In this document: positions 28,647-33,789 of the stretch, piece by piece
How the letters are laid out: the number at the start of each line of letters is the position of its first letter
Numbering within the stretch: the stretch's first letter is position 1
DNA from: an alpha proteobacterium AAP81b
GTDB lineage: Bacteria > Pseudomonadota > Alphaproteobacteria > Sphingomonadales > Sphingomonadaceae
NCBI GenBank assembly: GCA_001295935.1
Contig: LJHX01000010.1
Coordinates: forward strand, 1-33,789
Direction of reading: 5' to 3'
Length of the DNA: 33,789 nt
The notes under the pieces: generated by a model
Told to the model about the DNA's origin: nothing
Database searches by the model: none
The model's input: only the letters and a program-made list of their open reading frames with translations
Translations under genes and position numbers: made by a program

Positions 28647-31427
28647 CTATTCCGGCGCGCGGATCTCGATCGGCAGGCCAAGGTCCTTGAGCTGGGGCTC
28701 GACGGTCTTGCGGTCGCCGACGACGACCCAGATCAGCCGGCTGGCGTCGATCGCCTTCGCCGCCTCGCCGAGTGTCGCCGTGGTCATCGCGGTCAGGCGC
28801 GGCACCAGATTCGGGTAATAATCGTCGCTGCGGCCGAGCAAAGCGTTGCGCTCGATGGCGCCGAGCAGCGTGCTGCTGGCTTCGAAATCGCCCGGCAGCG
28901 CCAGGATGGCATTGTTGACCGTCTTGTCACGCTCGGCCGCGGTGATCGGGCGCGCCCCGGTCAAGCCGCTGATTTCGGACTGCATTTCCTTGATCGCGGC
29001 GCCGGTCTTGTCGGCTTGCACCGGCGCGATGGCGACGAAGGTCAGGCGGTCGGCCTGGTCGCCGATCCCCGAATAGGCGCCATAGGACCAGTTCTTGGTC
29101 TCGCGCAGGTTGAGGCTGAGGCGCGCCGAGGTCTCGCCGCCGAGGATGTAGTTGGCGCGCGCCAGTGTCACGGGATCGTCGCGGCCGGTCACCGGCAGCA
29201 CCAGCCCGGCGCGGATCACCGATTGCGGGCTGCCCGGCCGGTCGATCAGGATGATGCGGGGGCGGGGCTCGGGCACCGGCGGGAAGGTCTTGGTGCCTTT
29301 CGCGACCGCCGGGTCGGCACGCCAGCTGCCGAAGGTCCGTTCGAGCTCGGGCTTGAGCTCGGCCATCGTCACGTCGCCGACGACGAAGATGCGGGCACTG
29401 TCGGGGCGCAGCCAGGCCTTGCTCCACGTCACGATGTCGGCGCGCGTCGCCGCGGTCACGCCGGCAATCGTGCCGGTGCCCGTCGTCGGCACGCCATAGG
29501 GGTGGTTCGGCCCGAACAGCACCGGGGTCAGCATGCGCCGCGACAGCGTGTTGGGGTCGGCCTGTTCATTGGCGATGCCGGTAAGCGTCTGGCCCTTGAC
29601 GCGGGCGACCTCGGGCTCGGGGAAGGTCGGGCGCTGGACGATGTCGGCGAAGAGGTCGAGGCTGGCGGCGAGATTGGGCTTCAGCGCATCGAGGCTGAGG
29701 CGGGTGGCGTCGAAGCTGGCGCCGCCGCCGATGCCGGCGCCGAGACGCTCCTGCGCCTCGGCGATCTGCGGCCCGGTGCGGCTGCCGGCGCCTTCGTCGA
29801 GCAGGCTGAGGGTGAGGTTCTGCAGGCCCAGCTTGGCGCGATCGTCGGCGCCGAAGCCGGCATCGAAGCTGACCATCACCTTGACCAGCGGCAGTTCGGC
29901 GCGGCGGGCGAGCTGGACCTCGATGCCATTGGCGAGGCTGAAGCGCTCGATCGCCGGGAAGCGCAGGGTCGGCGCACCGGCGACGGCGGGGGCGGGCTCG
30001 CGCGGGGTGGTGGCGATCGGCGCGGCGGGCGCTGGTGGCGCGGTGCGCGGGGTGCTCTGTTCGGCGAGCGGGCGGGCGCCGGGCAGCACGGTCAGGCGGA
30101 ATTCGCCGCGCGCCAGCCACTCCTTCGCCGCGGCCTGGACGGTGGCGGGCGTCGCGGCGGCGTAGCGCGCCAGCTCGGTCTTGTAGAAGCCGGGATCGCC
30201 GGCATAGACCGCGCCCTCGGCGAGCGTTACCGCCTTGCCGCCGAAACCGCCGACGGCTTCGAGGCCGCGGATGGTGCCGCTGACGGCACGCGTCGCGACG
30301 CGCGCGACTTCGTCGGCCGTCGGGCCCCTGGCGATGAACTCGGCGATGACGGCATCGAGCCGCGCCTCGACCGCCTTGGGATCGACCCCCGGCGCCAGGG
30401 TGACGTCGATCGTCGGCATTGAGACCTTCTCGAACAACTGGTTGCCGCCGCTCACCGCCACCGCGAGCTTCTTGTCGCGGACGAGGTCGTTGTAGAGCCG
30501 CGAGCTGTTGCCGCCGGCCAGGATGGTCAGCGCGACATCGACCTGGCTCGCCGCGGCATCGAGGCGGCCCGGCGCCACCCAATTATAGCTGAGCTGCGGC
30601 GTCGGGATCTGGTCCTGCATGGTCAGCCGGCGCGTCTCGGTCCACTTCGGCACGGGAGCGTCGAAGCGCTTGATATCGGGACCGCGCGCGATCGGCCCGA
30701 AGTATTTCTCCACCAACGGTCGGGCCGTCGCGACATCGATATCGCCGGCGAGCACCACCACAGCGTTGCCGGCGCCATAATTGCTGCGGAACCAGCCGCG
30801 GACATCGTCGAGCTTCGCCGCATCCAGATCGGCCATGCTGCCGATCGTCGAATGGCGATAGGGATGGCCTTCCGGGAACAGCGCCGCGAGCTTGGCATAT
30901 TCAGTGAGGCCCAAGGGCGCGTTATCGCCCTGGCGCTTCTCGTTCTGGACGACGCCGCGCTGGGCATCGAGCTTGGCCTGGTCGACCGCGCCCAAGAGCC
31001 ACCCCATCCGATCCGATTCGAGGTAGAGCGCCAGCGGCAGCGCCGGGGTCGGCACATTCTCGAAATAATTGGTGCGATCGAACCAGGTGGTGCCGTTGTA
31101 GTCGGTGGCGCCGACATTTTCGAGCTTTTTGAAGAAGATCTCGTTGTTGTTCTCGCTGCCGTAGAACATCAGATGCTCGAAGAGGTGCGCAAAGCCGGTC
31201 TTGCCGCCGGGCTCGTCCTTCGAGCCGATGTGGTACCAGACGCTGACCGCGACGATCGGCGCCTTGCGATCGGTATGGACGACGACCTTCAGGCCGTTGG
31301 CCAGGGTGAAGCTGTCATAGGGAATGTCGACTTGGCGCACGAGATCGGCGACCGGCGCCGGCGCGGCGGCGACCGGTCCGGCAAGGGCGGTCGTCAGCAA
31401 GAGGGCGGCAACGATCGAAAGGCGCAT
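28647..31427 (-). CDS. M16 family zinc metallopeptidase, two fused halves, exported
   Basis: A 926-residue periplasmic peptidase. Residues 1-22 are a signal peptide (LSIVAALLLTTALAGPVAAAP). The first half carries the inverted zinc motif His81-Leu-Phe-Glu84-His85 in TGFAHLFEHLMFYG and the third ligand Glu163 in VVQNEKRQGD; the second half (from about residue 475, after a Pro/Ala-rich linker) has the M16 fold but NLTLSLLDEGAGSRT in place of the zinc motif, so it is structural. Such fused active/inactive pairs resemble the pitrilysin/PqqL-like subgroup and degrade peptides or damaged envelope proteins. The ATG at 31427 with GGAG upstream is chosen over the start at 31454, which would put extra residues before the signal. 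It diverges from the hydrolase at 31609. Confidence 0.93.
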   Translation of the reverse strand: MRLSIVAALLLTTALAGPVAAAPAPVADLVRQVDIPYDSFTLANGLKVVVHTDRKAPIVAVSVWYHIGSKDEPGGKTGFAHLFEHLMFYGSENNNEIFFKKLENVGATDYNGTTWFDRTNYFENVPTPALPLALYLESDRMGWLLGAVDQAKLDAQRGVVQNEKRQGDNAPLGLTEYAKLAALFPEGHPYRHSTIGSMADLDAAKLDDVRGWFRSNYGAGNAVVVLAGDIDVATARPLVEKYFGPIARGPDIKRFDAPVPKWTETRRLTMQDQIPTPQLSYNWVAPGRLDAAASQVDVALTILAGGNSSRLYNDLVRDKKLAVAVSGGNQLFEKVSMPTIDVTLAPGVDPKAVEARLDAVIAEFIARGPTADEVARVATRAVSGTIRGLEAVGGFGGKAVTLAEGAVYAGDPGFYKTELARYAAATPATVQAAAKEWLARGEFRLTVLPGARPLAEQSTPRTAPPAPAAPIATTPREPAPAVAGAPTLRFPAIERFSLANGIEVQLARRAELPLVKVMVSFDAGFGADDRAKLGLQNLTLSLLDEGAGSRTGPQIAEAQERLGAGIGGGASFDATRLSLDALKPNLAASLDLFADIVQRPTFPEPEVARVKGQTLTGIANEQADPNTLSRRMLTPVLFGPNHPYGVPTTGTGTIAGVTAATRADIVTWSKAWLRPDSARIFVVGDVTMAELKPELERTFGSWRADPAVAKGTKTFPPVPEPRPRIILIDRPGSPQSVIRAGLVLPVTGRDDPVTLARANYILGGETSARLSLNLRETKNWSYGAYSGIGDQADRLTFVAIAPVQADKTGAAIKEMQSEISGLTGARPITAAERDKTVNNAILALPGDFEASSTLLGAIERNALLGRSDDYYPNLVPRLTAMTTATLGEAAKAIDASRLIWVVVGDRKTVEPQLKDLGLPIEIRAPE

Positions 31428-31608
31428 GGGAACTCCACTTGGACAACGCGCCATGGCTTAGTCGCTCGCTGCCGGCGTGCCAATGCGCCGGCGACGGCGG
31501 CGATCGCCGCGGACCTGCGACCGATTGCGCAAATGCGCGCCGCCTGGCCTTGCCGCCGCCCCTGCGAGCGCCGAAAGTCGCGCCGGACGATGGTGTGCGG
31601 AGGCGATG

Positions 31609-32337
31609 ATGCGACTGACGATCCTCGGCGCGGCGCTGTGCCTCGGCTGGGCGGCGGCGGCGCTTGCCACGCCGATCCGCTTCGCGGCGCGCGACGGCGT
31701 CAGCGTCCATGGCGATTTCACCGCGCCCGCCGGCGCCTCACGCGGCACCATTCTGCTCTTCCATATGGCGGGCTCCAACCTCGGCGAATATGCGCCGATC
31801 GTGCCGCGCCTGGTCGCCGCCGGCTTCGCGACCTTGGCGGTCGATGCGCGCTCGGGCGGCCGGCTGTGGGGGCGCGACAACGCCACCGCCGCGGCGGTCC
31901 GCGGCCAACCCGACTATCAGGCGGCGCTGCCCGACCTCGAAGCCGCCCTCACCGAGGCGCGGCGGCGCGGCGCCCGCCGGGTGATCGCCTGGGGCAGCAG
32001 CTATTCGGCGGCGCTGGTCTTCGAACTCGCCGCGCGCCATCCGGAGATCGGCGCAGTGCTGGCCTTCTCGCCGGGGGAATATATCGACGGCGTCTCGATC
32101 GCCGGCGCGGCGGCGCGGGTTCGGGTGCCGGTGTTCGTCACCTCGGCGGCCGATGCCGGCGAAATCGCCGCGGCGCGGGCAATCGTCGCCACGGTGCCCG
32201 GCGGGCGCGGCCGCCAGCAGGTGCCGCGCGCCGGCGTCCATGGTTCGGCGACGCTGCGCGCCGATCGCAACCCGGCGGGCGCCGCCGCCAATTTCGCCGC
32301 GGTGCTGGCGTTCCTCGATCAGGTCGCGCCGCGCTGA
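31609..32337 (+). CDS. Exported alpha/beta hydrolase (dienelactone-hydrolase-like)
   Basis: A 242-residue protein with a signal peptide (LTILGAALCLGWAAAALA, cleavage after Ala20). The core shows ILLFHMAGSNLGEYAPIVPRLVAAGFATLAVDARSGG, typical of BAAT/dienelactone hydrolase-type folds, the nucleophile Ser131 in WGSSYSAAL, a likely acid Asp182 in TSAADAGEI and the histidine His211 in GVHGSATL. The substrate is unknown; an ester or acyl-peptide in the periplasm is the likely class. Two tandem ATG codons (31606, 31609) are in frame; GGAGG at 31599-31603 sits five bases from the second, which is chosen. The 181-base divergent gap to the peptidase contains a small GCGCA-AA-TGCGC hairpin at 31527-31538 but no clear promoter. 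Confidence 0.85.
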   Translation: MRLTILGAALCLGWAAAALATPIRFAARDGVSVHGDFTAPAGASRGTILLFHMAGSNLGEYAPIVPRLVAAGFATLAVDARSGGRLWGRDNATAAAVRGQPDYQAALPDLEAALTEARRRGARRVIAWGSSYSAALVFELAARHPEIGAVLAFSPGEYIDGVSIAGAAARVRVPVFVTSAADAGEIAAARAIVATVPGGRGRQQVPRAGVHGSATLRADRNPAGAAANFAAVLAFLDQVAPR

Positions 32338-32363
32338 GCGGCGTGGCGTCGACAGAAAGAAGG

Positions 32364-32488
32364 GCCTCCGGCGGGCAGGCCTGAGGCCTGCACCCATTTG
32401 TTTTTCAATCCTGTATGGCGGGAATTCGGCGCTGGGCGCGCCTTGATGGAAAGTGGGTCCAGGGCCTCGCGCCCTGGCCGCCGGAGGC
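32364..32488. repeat. Inverted pair of REP-like elements in the gap 32338-32522
   Basis: Element 1 (32365-32395, plus) begins CCTCCGGCGG, then a hairpin GCAGGCC-TGA-GGCCTGC (32375-32391), then ACCC. Element 2 (minus, about 32487-32455) begins CCTCCGGCGG, then a hairpin CCAGGGC/GCCCTGG (arms at 32459-32465 and 32471-32477), then ACCC. The two copies face each other, with an 11-base outer stem GCCTCCGGCGG/CCGCCGGAGGC. This is the layout of a bacterial interspersed mosaic element. The two flanking genes converge here, so it may also end transcription (T run at 32399-32406). Confidence 0.75.
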
Positions 32489-32522
32489 GCCTCTGCTTGT
32501 TTCCATGACCTGAATCCCGGCG

Positions 32523-33707
32523 TCAGCCCTGCCGTGCTGCCCGGCTGGCGAGCAGTGCCGCGAGATCCTCGTCGCTGAAGCCGGCGTCCTGCAGCAGCTG
32601 CCGCGTGTGCTCGCCGAGGTGCGGCGGCGCGCCGACCGGCGGGCGCTCGCCGTCGAAGAGCACCGGCACGCCGGGGTAGCGCAGCGGGCCGGCGGGGGTT
32701 TCGACGCGGGTGAAGAAGCCGGTGGCGGCGAGATGCGGGTCGCTTTCGAGGTCGTCCAAGCCGATGATCGGCGCGCACGGCACCTGGACGCCTTCGAGCA
32801 GGTCGAGCCATTCCGCCGTCGGCCGCTGGCGGACGAGGTCGCCGACGAGCGCATAGATCGCGTCGGTATGCGCGGTGCGCGTGCTGATCGTCGCGAAGCG
32901 CGGATCGGCGAGATGCTCGGGCGCGCCGGCGACGGTGAAGAAGCCGCGCCAATGCGCGTCGGTATAGGCGAGCATGCAGAGATAGCCGTCGGTCGTCGGC
33001 AGCGGCTTGCGCCACGGCGCCATGGCGCGCGGATAGCCCAAGTCGGCGAGCGGCGGATCGAAATGATGGCCGAAGAAATGCTCGACGAAGTTGAAGGCCA
33101 CCATGGTTTCGAACATCGGGATTTCGACGAAGCCGCCTTTGCCGGTCGTCTGGCGGCGGATCACCGCGGCGAGGATGGCGAGCCCAGCGGTCAGCCCCGA
33201 CACCTTGTCGGCGACGATGGCGGGCAAATAGCGCGGCTCGCCGGTCTGGCGGTGCATCAGGTCGGCGATCCCCGACATGCCCTGGATGACGTCGTCATAG
33301 GCCGGCCGCCCGCCATAGGGCCCGTCCTGGCCGAAGCCGTGCAGCCCGGCGAAGATCAGCCGCGGGTGCTTCGCCAGCAGCGTCTCGGGATCGAGGCCAA
33401 GGCTTTTCAGCTTCTGCGGCCGGATCGAATGGAGCAGCACGTCGGTGTCGGCAAGGACGCGATCGAGCGCCGCCTGCGCTTCCGGACGCTTCAGGTCGAG
33501 CACCAGGCCGCGCTTGCCGCGGTTGCAGCCGAGGAACAGCGCCGACATGCCGACCTCGAGCCCCGGCCCGGTCAGCCGCGTCGAATCGCCCTCGGGGGCT
33601 TCGAGCTTGATGACATCGGCGCCCAAGTCGGCGAACCATTGCGCGCAATAGGGCCCGAAGACGACGGAAGAGAGGTCGACGACCTTGAGACCGGCAAGCG
33701 GGAGCAT
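32523..33707 (-). CDS. CaiB/BaiF CoA-transferase family III protein
   Basis: Transfers CoA between carboxylic acids via an aspartyl-CoA intermediate, or racemises 2-methylacyl-CoA. The 394 residues open with LAGLKVVDLSSVVFGPYCAQWFADLGADVIKLEAPEGD, the family's N-terminal signature, and contain CNRGKRGLVLDLKRPE. The active site Asp138 lies in RPAYDDVIQGMSG, followed by VSGLTAGLAILAAVIRRQTTGKGG. The ATG at 33707 is preferred; a TTG at 33743 extends the frame by 12 residues without a ribosome binding site. No good binding site is visible for either start. The partner acid is unknown; it could supply CoA thioesters to the crotonase, although the two are over 20 kb apart. The last 82 bases of the window hold no gene. 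Confidence 0.92.
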   Translation of the reverse strand: MLPLAGLKVVDLSSVVFGPYCAQWFADLGADVIKLEAPEGDSTRLTGPGLEVGMSALFLGCNRGKRGLVLDLKRPEAQAALDRVLADTDVLLHSIRPQKLKSLGLDPETLLAKHPRLIFAGLHGFGQDGPYGGRPAYDDVIQGMSGIADLMHRQTGEPRYLPAIVADKVSGLTAGLAILAAVIRRQTTGKGGFVEIPMFETMVAFNFVEHFFGHHFDPPLADLGYPRAMAPWRKPLPTTDGYLCMLAYTDAHWRGFFTVAGAPEHLADPRFATISTRTAHTDAIYALVGDLVRQRPTAEWLDLLEGVQVPCAPIIGLDDLESDPHLAATGFFTRVETPAGPLRYPGVPVLFDGERPPVGAPPHLGEHTRQLLQDAGFSDEDLAALLASRAARQG

Positions 33708-33789
33708 GGGGGGTGGCGTAGCTGGGTGGGACGGAAAGCTCAACTGGCCGTGGCGGCGCAGTGGGAGCCGGCCGATCCCGTCCCTCCCC

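Noticed and set aside
28620-30422. Plus-strand frame of 600 residues opposite the M16 peptidase
   Set aside because: The peptidase has an intact zinc motif and signal peptide; the antisense frame has none.
9727-33707. Joining crotonase, CoA-transferase and the dehalogenase cluster into one pathway
   Set aside because: The genes are far apart, on separate transcripts, and lack the shared repeat; co-function is possible but unsupported.

Overview
This window is very GC-rich, with short intergenic gaps and frequent 1-4 base stop/start overlaps. Protein types such as a Gcw_chp/TorF-like porin, a spinster-like MFS carrier, DUF3309, an M16 peptidase with fused halves and many CoA/GST-type catabolic enzymes suggest an alphaproteobacterium, most likely Sphingomonadales. 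The GCGGGAGGGG-type and CCGAGCGAAGTCGA-type palindromes fit that too. I see no rRNA, tRNA, CRISPR array, transposase or prophage gene. No gene-free stretch exceeds 300 bases; the longest gaps are 25213-25441, 32338-32522 and 31428-31608.

Layout. (1) 1-5364, plus strand: the tail of an unrecognised gene, then pepN, a histone-deacetylase-fold amidohydrolase, an ECF sigma factor, a one-helix membrane protein (probable anti-sigma) and a periplasmic Metal_resist/CnrX-like protein, with gaps of 10 bases or less or overlaps within the run from pepN. (2) 5380-9389: a small unknown and a class IV aminotransferase on minus, a DNA photolyase on plus, an APC permease on minus. (3) 9514-12251: a small membrane protein, an unusual crotonase, a spinster-like MFS transporter and another small membrane protein. 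(4) 12312-24358: the most interesting part. A plus operon encodes haloalkane dehalogenase, a DUF1330-type protein, a DsbA/HCCA-isomerase-type protein and a GST-like protein. A minus operon encodes an MBL hydrolase, an NMO-like flavoprotein, a second GST-like protein, an AtsA-like sulfatase and a beta-propeller protein. A divergent plus operon encodes a DUF4345-type protein, a second sulfatase and a TetR regulator. (5) 24409-28539: Gcw_chp/TorF-like porin, purE-purK, a TetA-like MFS carrier and a 52-residue DUF3309 protein on minus. (6) 28647-33707: a large M16 peptidase, an exported alpha/beta hydrolase, an inverted REP pair and a CoA-transferase family III enzyme.

How it may work together. 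The same inverted repeat, TTGGCAC-N6-TGCCA, lies directly upstream of the dehalogenase operon and between the two divergent sulfatase operons. With a TetR gene inside one of those operons, this suggests a single regulon that removes halogen and sulfate groups from an unknown substrate and handles the products with thiol- and flavin-dependent enzymes. That regulon is an inference: the repeats and gene order are seen directly, while substrate and regulator binding are not shown by sequence. All sites were found by eye, so the lists of repeats and operators are not exhaustive.
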